Shown here: positions 9,027 through 20,515 of the stretch, piece by piece | How positions within the stretch are numbered: the stretch's first letter is position 1 | Layout of the letters: each line of letters starts with the position of its first letter | NCBI GenBank assembly: GCA_019426215.1 | Contig: CM033395.1 | Span: forward strand, 17,970,569-18,034,568 | Source: Buddleja alternifolia | Taxonomy: Eukaryota; Streptophyta; Magnoliopsida; Lamiales; Scrophulariaceae | DNA length: 64,000 nucleotides | Direction: 5' to 3' | Made by a program: the position numbers and the translations under genes | The notes under the pieces: generated by a model | Seen by the model: only the letters and a program-made list of their open reading frames with translations | Told to the model about the DNA's origin: nothing | The model's database searches: none

Positions 9027-12000
9027 GTGCTCTTAACCATCTCTTCGCAAAAATGGCTTTTCCACCACAACTCAATACACAACCTGACCTCTCTAGTTCC
9101 TCAAGCGCCCATCTTGGACTGTGAGGAAGCATCGGACCTCTACGAGGAAATTAGGGCATTCGAAGCCCATTACTTCGATGCCAAGGTCTCCTCTCTCAGT
9201 ACAACGTATATCGTCCCTCGGTGGGCCTCCGACCGTCGTGGTCAGACTCTTAGCCATCTGGCTTTGGGTCCCCATTTCGAATCATCTGCCTTCGAAGCAG
9301 ACGCTCCGCATGTTCCAATCTAATCGGGACCTGGCCTCCCCTTGAATCTGACAATGCCCTGATTTGTCTTAAAGGGTCCCGCAAATTGGCTTGGATCAAC
9401 TCGACGAAACCAACCATAGGCTGGATTGGCAACACGGATGCCTTTCCCTGGTTTAATCGCCTTAGTCGATTTCATGCCAAATGGGAGAATTATCGAGTAT
9501 TAGGGCTAATTCGGATAGCCTGCTACCAAACCCTCCCCTTCGAACAGGTAATGACGGATGCCCCCTCGCTCTCGTGGCATCCTTCATATAATTGCTTCAT
9601 ATTACCTCAAGGACTTCAGACGGTCACCCTCGAAGACGTAGCCCTTATTACTGGAGCATCACCCTATGGGGTTGTACTTCGAACTGGTGAAGTGGAGGGT
9701 GATGCTCAAGCACTCCTGAAGGCCACCAATATCTGGTTTAAACACCACGGCAAAAGTGGGGGTGCCAATATCTCCTATTCGGGGTTAGTTAAGCACTTCC
9801 TCGAGACGGATGATGAGGTCACTGATTTCGAAGAGGTACTATTTTTGAATTATGTTGTCTGCCGTCTACTTATGAATGCAGGCTGTGCAGTCAATAAGTC
9901 ATTCTTACCTCTTGCTGCCAATATTGCCACAACTTTAGATCCTGTCGAGTTGGGTCCTTTCATCCTGGCCCAGTTTTACAGGATGATGTTTCACATCTAC
10001 GAAGACCCTTCAAAGGTCAAGAAGGTTGCAGGTCCTTTATGGTTATTAACCTGCTGGGCATTCTTATATTATCCGGAGTTGCTAAATCTCAGGACTCCCT
10101 CACTCGAAGAGGAATCCCAGTCCTCAAATATTGTTCAGCCCATTTCGAATTGGGCGTGTTATGGGGAAGCTGCCTTAAACCTCTTGATTCCCCTCGAGAA
10201 AGCCTCTTATCTGCTAGTGCTGAGTGCGGTGTACAACCCATTGCACATCTCGACCTGGTGCCCTTTCTTCGAAACCATATATGATCAGGGCCCGAATCAC
10301 TGGTCGCATGTAGACATGCCATCTTAGCTGCTAGAAATGGATTCTCTAAGGCGAACTGATGATGATCGTCCTTATTGGAGATCTATCCTATCCTCCCGAG
10401 ATCTCCTGTACGCGGATAACAATCTCGGAGTTGAGGGCTACAACCCTCAGGTATTTCTTCAATATTCTTCATGTTCTATACTTTGCATAAATTCGAGTGA
10501 ATATCCTTGTTTACTTACATATTACCCTTTTTGGCAGCTATGTTCGATACAGTTTGGCATTAGCCAAAACTTTGCTCTGCCTTTTATGGGCACTTTGAAT
10601 CGCCCATGGTCAGGCAGATCAAACATCTTTCCCAAGACAAAAAAGGAATTGGCCGAGGCATCTATTGGAGGGAAGCCTTCCATCCAGGTTGTCATTTCTC
10701 CCATCCCAGCCTTCTGTAGGGTCCTTCGAGTGGATCCCCACTTTTCCGAATTCTGGAATTGGATCTTGCAGCGTAGCTTCTCGAGGCTAATCATTCAAAA
10801 GTTGGTCATAGATGCTACAAGACTCTGTTCGGGATCTGTCCAAATGACTGCATTATCAACAATGTTGTCTTCTGAGGTATGGGTATCTAAAGGTCTTCTT
10901 CTTTTTATTCTTGTTTTACACTTTAAATACCTTGGTCTTTTGATTTCGTTTGTATGAACAGGACGATGCATATGTTATCCCTTTTTCACTCACATTGGGG
11001 TAGAGATTCGAGAGGGATAACCCCTTGGTCCAAGCGCATGAAAGGTTTTACCAGGCCTTTCGAGAATCTGAAGCTTTAGCGGTGCCCCCTCTCAGATCTA
11101 TTTCACCTGCCCGCTCTTTGAGGGCAGACAAGGTCAAGGCCCCAGTTACTGCTACATCTCCACCTGTCACTCAAAGACGCCGAACTGGGGGCATTACCAT
11201 TCGAGAACCTTCTTCCCCAGCTCTTCAAACTGCTGCCGAGGATGAAGATGAAGATGAAGATGAAGATGAGGATGCGCCCTTCGTATTCCAAAGGCGTAAA
11301 TTACATGGGTCTTTCGAGGATGGTAAGCATTTTTCCTTACCGATTCACGAGTTTTTTGCTATATTTTTGTTTATATTGAAAGGTATTTGCATGCAAGCCC
11401 TTCAAGTGAGACCCCTTCTGGAGTGATCCCTCCGCAAGAAACCACATTCGCTGAAACTCCCGTAATCGAGATAGAAGATGAGGCTGAATTGGATATACCC
11501 TTACTGGCAGATGCTCCATTCGAGGCGCCCTCACATGATATCTAATCCCAGCCAGGAGAACGTACTCAAGTCCTCGAGGACCATTCCTCAGGTATGTCTC
11601 CTAGCGGTAACTTCATTTTTGCTTGTTCAGCAGTTTCTTAAACTGGATTTTTACAAATCCTTCGTTTTGTAGATTCTGAAGAGACCTCAGTAGAGAAGCA
11701 TGCCCTTGTGGCGGAAGAAGGAGCCACTGGTGAAGGAGCTCTCGAGTTGGGTTCCCCACAGCCTACTGAACGCACTGTTGAAGTTCCACCATTCGAAGGT
11801 AAGGTTAATTATGTCAACATTTTCTAAATACGACTATTATGATTTAACCTTTTATTCCCTTGGGTGTTGAAGTCACCCCTGAGGAAATTCTCGAAGATCA
11901 AATTGTAACTCAATCTCTTGAGATCAGGGATGCCCCATCTACTTCGAATGCAGCTGCACCTACAAATGTCATCCCAATCGAAGGTAAGCATATTTGCCAT

Positions 12001-12530
12001 GTTATTATACATCGTTTGCATGATTTTTCATGTCCCTTAAGTTACTTCGTTTATTATTCTCAGGGAATGTTGAACTCTTGCCCTTCTCGAGGGCTGATTT
12101 AAGTGAAGCCCTTAATGTGATCAAACTTGATCCGACCAACCAAGAGCTGCTTGTAAGGACTCTTCGCTCCTGGATGGTGAAACACTGAGGATTGCTTTCC
12201 AGTGTCGCCCCATGTTTGTTGCGGCGAGGCAAATGTTCGAGAGTCGTCTGATGGCTATCCAAGGTTTGATCGATCAGGGTCTTACCCCTTTCGAGGAAGA
12301 TATTCACCCTACGGGATCCCAGCAATTGGGTCAACTTCAAGTTCGAGTCCCCACTCTGGAAAATACTCGAGAAAATTATCTAGCCCAAGTTGCAGAACTA
12401 GATGCCAGAATTGCTGGTCTCCAAGCTGAGAGGGACCACTTTCTAGATTTGGCTAACAAGACTGATGAGGAATTGGCGTTGTTAACAATCATATTGCTCT
12501 ACTCACACATGAGTTCGAGACGATGGTGAA
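9027..12530 (+). pseudogene. Plant mobile domain (PMD) gene, antisense within a Gypsy element, decayed
   Basis: Plus-strand exons encode a PMD (aminotransferase-like/MAIN-like) protein. The core at 9386-10327 carries LSRFHAKWENYRVLGLIR, WHPSYNCFILPQGLQTVTLEDVALITG, GPFILAQFYR and GPLWLLTCWAF, the usual PMD order. A stop (~10327), another in exon 3 (~11002) and a frame change near 9120 break it. Introns look genuine: donor 10451 and acceptor 10538, donor 10877 and acceptor 10962, donor 11323, then several small exons with CGAAG|GTAAG-type donors. An acidic EDEDEDED run lies at ~11240-11280, and the last exon (12212-12529) encodes a coiled coil (LENTRENYLAQVAELDARI). It runs opposite to the LTR (7793-8592) and integrase (12620-13009), between pol and 3' LTR. 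Confidence 0.85.
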
Positions 12531-12619
12531 GCCGGCCTTGCTCGAGAAGGATGCCTTCATTTTACCTTTAAATGTATTGATAGACTCTTTATGTTTCTAG
12601 AGTAGTTATGCAGATTAGT

Positions 12620-13009
12620 ACTTTCGAATAGTAATTTTCTACTCTAATTATTGTTTATGAACAAGTTGCCAGTTTCTGGCATTCTTTCGAATATAATATC
12701 TGCATTTTCTTGCCATATACTTGGCGTATATTTCTTCAAATATTTTGCATTTAAACTCCTTCCATATTCTTTTCCATTTAAATACTGGAGTCTAAACGAA
12801 TTTCCCGATAATTTGCTTGAGATTGAAAATGGCCCTTCCCATTTAGGCGACCATTTTCCAAAAAATGATCTTTCGAGCCTTCTGGCAATATCATTTTCCA
12901 AACTAAGTCCCCTATTTCGAAGGATCTTGTCTTGACCTTTCTATTATAGCTTTTTTCCTCTTTCTTTTTCTGGAGTTCGATTTGCTATAATGCCATTATT
13001 TGAATAAAG
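12620..13009 (-). pseudogene. Ty3/Gypsy integrase C-terminal fragment
   Basis: Minus-strand translation gives LQKKKEEKSYNRKVKTRSF then GDLVW-like sequence, followed by GKWSPKWEGPF, FRLQYLNGKEYGRSLNAKYLKKY. This is the standard C-terminal region of Gypsy integrase (GKFxPKWEGPF ... NADHLKKYY). It is in the same orientation as the LTR at 7793-8592 and ends next to the antisense PMD gene. Everything upstream of it (RT, RNase H, integrase core) is missing, with different DNA beginning at about 13010. Confidence 0.85.
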
Positions 13010-14039
13010 TGACGGTTATCTAAATATGTCCATCTGAGAATCAAATCATTAGCCATGCAATCACGTTTTAGAATTTCCCCGGATGAATCCGGCTAACTGC
13101 ACCCGAAAATCTATACCTATCCCTAGGAGCAATTCCTCATGTTTTTCGGATGATGTGATGATTTCTTTGAACCCTAACTTATATTCTCTCGAATGAATAA
13201 ACTAGGCTAATTAGCAAGCATATGGTGATCAAACATATGATTGGAATTAAAGCACAAAATCAATACACAAAGCAACAATAGAAAACACAATTTATAACTC
13301 AAATATCATAATTTAGCCTCAACATGGCCTTAGTTCGAAGAATCTAATTCATCATAAAAGATAAAAGATAGCAACTTAAATTAAGATTCATATTCATAGA
13401 CAAAAACGAATCTAAATCTAAGAAACTCCCTCGTATTTTTGATGGATGAACTTCGATCTTCATCTCTTCCATGCTTCTTGATTTCTTCACCTTCAAGGGT
13501 TCTTGAAAATCCTCATGAATATGTAAAAACTATGTCTAAACCCCATTAGGCTCTATTCTATGTGTATTTCGTCTCCTTAACCCTAGAGAACTGATCTAAT
13601 ATATATAAGGGTGGAAGGGGAAGACTCCAACTTGAATTAGATTTGAAAATTTCCAAAAATCTGCTGTTTTTCCCATCAGACGCAACGTTCGAACGTTCAC
13701 AAGCCAACGTTCGAACGTTAGGAACAGTAACATTTTGCCTTCTGCGCATCAATCTTGTTTTCTTCATAACTTTCTCCACAGACCTCCGATTTGGGTGATT
13801 CAAGTTTTCACGTGACGCTAAGACAGAGCTCTACAGCTTTGTAGAAGAAATATTTATCAAATTCAGTCTTCAAATACTATGAAATTCTGCATTTCCGTCC
13901 AGTTTTCCTCAATTGCAATGATTTTCAACCTTTACTCAATAAGCACACAAATTAAACGCATATGTGGCATAAATCATGCATAAACCAATGTAATAACATA
14001 AATGTGAGGCTCTAAAATACGTAAATCTCACACCTATCA
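13010..14039 (-). repeat. LTR-like block, probably solo or truncated LTR of another Gypsy family
   Basis: On the minus strand it begins TGATAGGTGTGAGATTTACG at 14039 and has a TG...CA-type terminus near 13010. It has no coding potential. It contains a duplicated AACGTTCGAACGTT palindrome (about 13685-13720). It lies between two unrelated Gypsy fragments. I found no matching 5-bp TSD, so the boundaries are approximate. Confidence 0.45.
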
Positions 14040-14329
14040 GTGATCTCGAACACCCTGGAAGCAGGGGATGGGATCACCACTGGTATCACAGGTGATGCAT
14101 TTTGCTCACTGATCGAGGGTGCTACTTCCAGACCTCCACCGTCAGTTGGACCATTGGGGGGATTTTCTCCCCCCACTGGATGGCTGGGCCGATCCTCAGG
14201 CACGGGGTTAGGAGTTTCCTCAGCAGTAGTTGGTTGATGTTGGCTGGTCATTCTGTCTCCGGTAGTATGAGCTTGTGACCTAGTTTGCATACTCAGTGGC
14301 TGAAGCGCTATTCCCACAGACAGCGCCAA
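14040..14329 (-). pseudogene. Gypsy gag N-terminus with adjacent primer-binding site
   Basis: Minus strand, directly downstream of the LTR at 14332-14797. A PBS-like TGGCGCTGTCTGTGGGA is followed by an ORF reading SMQTRSQAHTTGDRMTSQHQ and a Pro-rich stretch. A TGGCGC...GTGGGA PBS followed by MQTRSQ is typical of Tat-type Gypsy elements. The gag is cut off at the block starting at 14039. It belongs to a family different from the PMD-carrying element because its LTR and PBS differ. Confidence 0.65.
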
Positions 14330-14331
14330 TC

Positions 14332-14797
14332 TGATGATGGTAAAAAATCATCAGACAGTGAATGTCACGTGGAGTTGGAACCAATCCAACGCACGACAAA
14401 CTAGGTTGGAGGTTGGTTAATGTATAGACTGCACTCGGATGTATTGAGCTGCCTACGTACCCGAAGTATGTGAGATCAAGTCAGTTCGTAGTTCTTTTGC
14501 AGGGTTACTTTCAATAGCCAGTGAATTTTTACTGAGGGAGTATATAATGAACCTCTCCTAGCTCCTCTATGGTATTTATAGGGAGCTCGTAGTGGGCTAT
14601 GGGTCGTGGGCCTAATTCAATCAATAACCCATCAAGCTTAATGATTAGTAGCATTATTGTCTCTTGGACTAATAATATAACCCAATTATCTTTGGTGGGT
14701 CTTCAGTCCTTTTTGGGCTTGTATAGGGGGTTATCCACGGACGTTAGCCCACGGATGGCGACCCGACTCGACTTGGGGACACATGTAATTACCATCA
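14332..14797 (-). repeat. Gypsy 5' LTR (466 bp), minus orientation
   Basis: The block has inverted termini TGATGGTAA and TTACCATCA (TG...CA). On the minus strand its end is followed after three bases by the TGGCGCTGTC PBS and gag. It contains a TATTTATAGGG promoter-like motif read on the minus strand at ~14571. The following five bases (14798-14802) are TGTCC. The partner LTR is not found, so the TSD cannot be checked. Confidence 0.7.
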
Positions 14798-14816
14798 TGT
14801 CCTTAGATATTTTTTA

Positions 14817-15258
14817 GTGCACATCACATACCATGATTTTTCTGGCTTAGCAAATGCACCATGTGGAACTGTAGCGATTGACCAAGAGTCAGATCGATTA
14901 CCCTGTGAAAAGTATCAAAAAAGGCTTAGTGTCATTACTGTGCTAGTTATATTGTTGGCATCTGCATCTTTTGCCATTACTTTCGTTGTTCAACGGGTTA
15001 GATGAAGGAAATGAGAGTAAAGCAATTTTTTGTCAGATAAGAAGCTTTCAGGCATTTTGTCTCTTCAATGCGCTATCCCTTGTCTCCTTGGTAGTGGAAG
15101 TAATTGTCCTCATCTTTGCACATGCACATGACAAAAGATTATTTCCATCATCTTTCAGGTTAGCTTGTCATTCATTGGCATGCTCAATGGTTTGCATGTT
15201 TCCAATATTGATTATACGAATATCGTTGTACTTGTGTAGGTCTTTGTGGTTGATATAG
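14817..15258 (+). pseudogene. Remnant of a membrane protein, possibly PGG-domain/ankyrin type
   Basis: Two overlapping frames give a hydrophilic lead (CEKYQKRLSV) and a membrane segment (ITVLVILLASASFAITFVV). After a frame change come FQAFCLFNALSLVSLVVEVIVLIF and more hydrophobic sequence. This order of short hydrophobic helices resembles the C-terminal PGG domain of ankyrin ITN1-like proteins, but the PGG tripeptide itself is not seen. A diverged copy lies at 31165-31420. No upstream ankyrin repeats are present. The family call is weak. Confidence 0.35.
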
Positions 15259-15304
15259 TTGATTTGAAGACTTTTTGTTCTTGGTATCATCGTCTTTGGG
15301 TCTT

Positions 15305-15492
15305 TTTTAATTCTAAACTAAGGGGATACCCTAACCCGACAAATTCAGGCAGATAATTTTTAACCATAGGCTATACAAATCCTATAATACTCCAAATAAG
15401 GAGAGCAAATCACAACTTATGACAGTCTAGGATTGAACCCAAGACCTCCCACTTCAAAGTGGAAGCTGGTACCACTAGGCTAACAAATCTCG
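15305..15492 (-). mobile_element. tRNA-derived SINE with long TSD (SINE 1)
   Basis: Read on the minus strand it begins with a pol III A box (TTAGCCTAGTGGTACC) and a B box (GGTTCAATCC) and ends in an A-rich tail. It is flanked by GTATCATCGTCTTTGGGTCTT (15284-15304, given here as GTATCATC-GT-CTTTGGGTCTT) and ATATCATCTTTGGGTCTT (15493-15510), an imperfect ~18-21 bp duplication. The paralogous locus at ~31370-31400 has this sequence once, uninterrupted, and so is an empty site. Confidence 0.85.
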
Positions 15493-15741
15493 ATATCATC
15501 TTTGGGTCTTTGCAAGATACTGATTCTCCCAAACGACATAGATGATTAATTTGTCATGCATTTTGCGATCAAACCTTCCAAAAATGATTAGAATTCATAC
15601 TTGAGCAAAAGGAGTAAGAACATACTTGTTGAACTTTGGATATCCATATCATCAAAAAAAATAAAAAAATTTGGATATCCATGCATATATTTGATGGAAT
15701 TATGATCTATCCCTCCTCTATGAATAATGTACATGTTTATT

Positions 15742-16712
15742 TAGGGGTGTGCATTCGGGCGGTTCGGTCAAAAACCGAACAGAAATTTTAGTTTTTTGAA
15801 ATCCCGGACCGAAAACCAAACCAAATTGATCGGTTTGGTTCGGTTAAAAACTAAAAAAAAATCGGTGGATTCGGTTCGGTTCGGTTTTGGTCAAACCGTA
15901 TTTTCAAAACAAAAAAAATAGAAAAAAAATGAAAAACCTTTTCGGCTGCTCCATGTTTACCAATTCACTTTCAAATTTCCATTTCTTCTCAATCCCTCCC
16001 AAACATTTTCTTAAGAATTCAAAGCTTTTGGATTGATTTTACTCATCAACAAAGCAAAATATTAATTATTTTATGAAATCTGTGCATTTTACCTCAAACC
16101 CAAAATCCAAAGTAGAGGGGTCATACATTGTTTCACATGATAGGGCTTCGTTGTGGTGGGTGGTGGCGCCTTCAAATGATAGGGCATGAGGAGCAAGTAA
16201 AGCAGAGAACAAATAACTGCCTATGAAAATCTAGAAGAAACTTGGGGTTTTTGATTTTTTGAGAATGACGAGTGATGAGGGAGAGAGCGAGACGTGGGCC
16301 TTTTTGGTTTCTATTAAATGTTTTCCTACTAACACTTTTTTTTTTGTTTGGTTGCTTACCACAGTATCTCGAGTATTATTAGACTAATCTCGGGTTTCAC
16401 ACCTGGCGTGGTGGGTGAGTCTCCCAACGGGGGTAATTGCATACACAAGGAATCGAACCCGAAACCTTGTTTAAGCAAAATCGAGCTGCTTACCAATCGG
16501 ATCAACCCCTGTTGGTCCTACTAACACTTTTACATGGGTTCTTTTATATATAGAAAAATACATAATATGCATATAAAAATATAATTCAGTTTTCGGTTGA
16601 TCGAACCTAAAAACTGAAAAATCGAACCAAATTTTTGGTTCGATTTCGATTCGGACTGAATTTTTGGTTTTCGATTTGGTTCGGACGGTTAATTGATCTG
16701 TGCATACCCCTA
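15742..16712. mobile_element. Non-autonomous hAT element (MITE-like), 971 bp
   Basis: It begins TAGGGGTGTGCATTCGG and ends TGTGCATACCCCTA, an inverted terminal pair of hAT type. GTTTATT flanks both ends (15735-15741 and 16713-16719), consistent with an eroded 8-bp TSD. The subterminal regions are full of CGGTTCGGTT/AACCGAACC motifs. There is no coding sequence. A SINE is nested inside at 16340-16515. Confidence 0.8.
16340..16515 (-). mobile_element. tRNA-derived SINE nested in hAT MITE (SINE 2)
   Basis: Minus-strand reading shows an A-box-like TTGATCCGATTGGTAAGC, a perfect B box GGTTCGATTCC, a body and a poly-A tail (plus-strand T run at 16336-16346). The 16-bp TSD TCCTACTAACACTTTT occurs at 16324-16339 and 16516-16531. 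Its body differs from SINE 1, so it belongs to a different family. Confidence 0.88.
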
Positions 16713-16719
16713 GTTTATT

Positions 16720-17034
16720 ATGCCCTGCGAAACATTATATTGATTGTTCGCATTTCAACATTCATTCGACTATTACACCAGGTCTAGAAATTTAACCATG
16801 TTATTTAATAGGAAGTATGCATCAATTTAAAAGCAAAGAAGTCCAAAATTAAAGTCTCTTTCATGTATTTGTCATTAGTACGAGCGATAATACTATGATC
16901 ATGCCTGTTTTTATCAAAGAAACCTGACTAAAACGTTTTACAAACATGAAGAAAATCTTTTGGAGTATATTTTCACGTTGCTATAATAACACAATAATGA
17001 CCTTTTATTAGACAACATCAATGTATAAACAAAC
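16720..17034. other. Host intergenic DNA
   Basis: AT-rich sequence between the hAT MITE and the Copia element. I see no gene, repeat or regulatory site. Its last five bases, CAAAC, are the target duplicated by the Copia insertion. Confidence 0.6.
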
Positions 17035-17732
17035 TGTTGTTTCAAAATTTCACAAACGTATCAAATTGATAATAACAAAGAAAGATTATATCGAGGCGAG
17101 AGAGAACTCTCTATCCTTAACACTAAATTGCCCCGCCTTGGTGGTACGAGTTCTTACAACAAGTGTCCCAAGATACAACGATATACTTTTCTGAAGATTG
17201 AACCACTTCAATTTCAGAAACTACGAACTTAATTTACTGTTGAAATCTCAATAAAAAGATGAAGATGATTTTATAGAACTCAAGAACACTTAGAGAGAAT
17301 ATGTTGTGTTTTGAGTTGGTGTGTTTCAAAATGGTTGGAATGGTTGCTATTTATAGGCAAAATCCATTTCCATAAGAATCAATCCACACCATCCATTTCT
17401 AAGATCAAATCTTAGCCATCCAAGATGCTCCACCACCTTGAAGTGCTCATATGTCATTCATGATGTATTCATGACATATTTTCCATTAAAATGTGTTGTG
17501 TCATTCATGATATATGCATGACATATTAAATAAAATTATATCAAAATATGGGATACACAATTCAAACCCTTCAATTTAGCACTTAATTTCTCATTCGTTC
17601 CGATTAGAGAAATTCGAAATGCTAAACTCATCTACTCGGAACGTAGATTAAGATTATCCAATAATCTTATCCCGGATACTAACGGCGTTCGAATTTCGTA
17701 CTCAACCACAATTTGTACCATTTTATCCAACA
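17035..17732 (-). repeat. Copia 3' LTR
   Basis: On the minus strand it begins TGTTGGATAAAATGG and ends TTTGAAACAACA (TG...CA). A minus-strand TATAAATAG-like motif lies around 17350-17356. It is 698 bp, nearly identical to 30433-31134. Confidence 0.95.
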
Positions 17733-18298
17733 ATCCCCCACACGAATGAAATTAATGCAATGCATGCTCTTGAGATTTCGATTGAAAGTTTATCACATCA
17801 AAAGAGGTAGCTTTTGGCTTTGAACCTTTCCTAGTGAAATATCATCGGATTTACTAGGCTCTCCAATGAACGTGATGTCTTGAATTGGTCAGCCGTTCGT
17901 GTAAATCTAGACAACAATATTCACATAATAAACTTTCAGCAGTTTTTCAGTTCTCACGGTTGGGTCCATTTTGGCCGTGGCACCCCCTCTTGGTTTCAGA
18001 AGTGTTTACATTTTACTCAATGTTGAGGCGGCCTACACCTCACACTTACATAGGTGACTTCCTAATTAAGAGTATCCTGCTATACTCCACTTCATTTAGA
18101 CAGTATAGGAATCATTAAAAGCCCGGCTTAACCTTTTGCTACAACTTGCAGGTTGCACTTCTTTATCCTAGGCAATGGGTTTAGAGTTTATTAATTAACT
18201 CTTAAGTGCCTCAATGAATGTTCACAACTTAGTTTTCCCATTGAACCATGATCTTGGGATCTCCAGTCAACATGGTTGGGTTTCCGCTGTGTCTATTC
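17733..18298 (-). other. Copia 3' untranslated region
   Basis: Non-coding segment between the RNase H stop codon and the 3' LTR. It ends in the purine-rich tract used for plus-strand priming. I see no additional ORF. Confidence 0.7.
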
Positions 18299-18452
18299 TC
18301 AAATTGTAGACTTTAATCCCATTCCTCTTGATAGGCAGTATATTTGATCTCTAGGCAATCCTTTCGTCAAAGGATCTGCAATATTCTCCTTTGATTTCAC
18401 ATAATCAATGGAAATAATCCCGTTAGAGATCAACTGCTTAATGGTATTATGC

Positions 18453-18488
<36 letters not shown>

Positions 18489-19990
18489 CTACTCTGAGCC
18501 CTCCCAATTGCCGACATACAGTCGCAATGAATCAAAATCGAAGGCACAGGTTTTTCCCAACAGGGAACATCTTCTAAGAAATTTCTTAGCCACTCAGCTT
18601 CTTCACCAGCTTTATCTAAAGCTATGAATTCTGATTCCATCGTGGAACGGGCTATGCAAGTTTGCTTAGAAGATTTCCACGACACTGCTCCTCCACCAAC
18701 GGTAAATACATATCCACTTGTGGACTTAGAGTCGTTCGTGTCTGATATCCAATTAGCATCGCTGTATCCCTCTATTACAGCTGGATATCTTAAGTAGTGT
18801 AATCCATATTCTTTAATATACTTTAAATACTTAAGAACTCTAGTTAAAGCATTCCAATGCTCTTCACTTGGATTACTTGTGAACCTACTCAACTTGCTCA
18901 TAGAATAAGCTAGATCAGGGCGAGTACAGTTCATGATATACATCAGACTCCCAATGACCCTAGCATATTCTAACTGTGATACGGGTTCGCCATGGTTCTT
19001 GCGTAAATGAACGCTCAAGTCCACTGGCGTCTTAACTGGTGCACTATCACTCGGAAGGAACTTTTCCAAAACCGTCTCAACGTAATGAGATTGTGATAAG
19101 ACTAGTCCTTCAGAAGTCCTCAGGATTTTAATCCCTAAGATGACTTCTGCAAGTCCCATATCCTTCATGTCAAAGTTCTTCTTTAACATTCCTTTAGTAT
19201 TCATGATAATTTCATGATTACTACCCATTATCAACATGTCATCTCCATATAGACACACTATGACGTATGCGTTATGTGTTTGTCTAACATACACGCACTT
19301 ATCACACTCGTTGATCTTGAAACCATTTGATAACATTGTGCTATCAAATTTTTCATGCCACTGCTTTGGCGCTTGTTTAAGTCCGTATAGCGACTTTACA
19401 AGTTTACACACTTTCTTCTGCTTTCCAGGAGCAACATACCCCTCGGGTTGTTCCATGTATATTTCTTCTTCTAATTCTCCGTTTAGAAACGCAGTCTTAA
19501 CATCCATTTGATATATCTCAAGGTTATGCAGCGCAGCAATAGCGATGAATAATCTTATGGATGTTATTCTCGTTACTGGAGAATAAGTATCGAAGAAATC
19601 AAGACCTTCTGTTTGTCGGTATCCTTTGACTACCAAACGGGCCTTATACTTATCAATAGTTCCATCAGCCTTATACTTTCTTTTCAGAATCCATTTACAG
19701 CCTAAAGGCTTACTTCCCTTTGGAAGATCAACCAACTCCAAGGTATGGTTGTGCAAAATAGACTCGATTTCACTATTGATAGCCTCTTTCCAGAGTTGAG
19801 CATCTGGACTGGACATAGCTTCCTTAATCGTCCTTGGTTCCCCTTCTAATGTATAAGATACATAATCGGGACCAAATGATTTTGGAACTCTTGCCCTTTT
19901 GCTACGACGTGGTTCTTCATCCCCGGGATTAGAACTACTCGTAGACTCATCAAATGTTCTTTTGAGAGGAACTTGTTCATTTTTTTTCCT
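18299..19990 (-). pseudogene. Copia reverse transcriptase and RNase H
   Basis: Part of the Copia polyprotein. The linker ([22 protein letters not shown]) precedes RVT_2: [54 protein letters not shown] and the catalytic box [11 protein letters not shown]. Most plant Copia elements have YVDD here, so YGDD is a variant that should still be active. The RNase H domain shows [26 protein letters not shown] and [10 protein letters not shown], ending at [15 protein letters not shown] and a stop at 18299. Reading is open throughout after a frame break near 19985 in a T run. The function is cDNA synthesis and RNA removal. Confidence 0.93.
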
Positions 19991-20515
19991 TACTTGGAAA
20001 GATATCCTCGAAAAATGAAGCATTTCTAGATTCCATGATAGTACCTTCATGAATCTCAGATATTTCTGATTTATGTACCAAAAATCGATAGGCGCTACTA
20101 TTAAGTGCATAACCTATGAATATGCAATCAATAGTTTTAGGCCCTATCTTAACTTGTTTGGGTTTGGGTATTTCTACCTTAGCCAAACACCCCCACACTT
20201 TGAGGTACTTGTAAGAAGGCTTTTGACCTTTCCAAAGTTCGTACGGAGTCTCACTCCTACTTTTGTGGGGAATCTTGTTAAGGATATAATTGGCGGAGAG
20301 GATCGCCTCGCCCCACAAATTCTCAGGTAAACCTGAATTAATCAGCAACGCATTCATCATCTCCTTAAGAGTACGATTCTTGCGCTCCGCTATTCCGTTT
20401 GATTGTGGTGAATATGGGGCCGTTGTTTGATGTATAATGCCTGAATTTGCACAAAATTCATCAAACGGTGCTCTGTATTCTCCACCTCTATCACTACGGA
20501 TAGCCTTTATCCTTT
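19985..20515 (-). pseudogene. Copia integrase catalytic core
   Basis: This frame carries [41 protein letters not shown] (the catalytic Glu) and AILSANYILNKIPHKS, followed by the KVWGCLAKVEIP region. It is offset by one frame from the segment upstream (break near 20515, T run) and from the RT segment downstream (break near 19985). The first catalytic Asp pair is in the upstream segment. Confidence 0.9.

Noticed and set aside
13558..13803. 81-aa minus-strand ORF in the LTR-like block
   Set aside because: Lies in an LTR-like sequence and overlaps short palindromes; not a credible gene.
13010..14039. Solo LTR with clean TSD
   Set aside because: Flanking five-mers do not match (TAAAG and GTGAT), and the two sides belong to different Gypsy families, so exact ends are not supported.
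15305..16515. Possible tRNA genes from A and B box motifs
   Set aside because: No complete cloverleaf, long non-tRNA bodies, poly-A tails and flanking duplications show they are SINEs.
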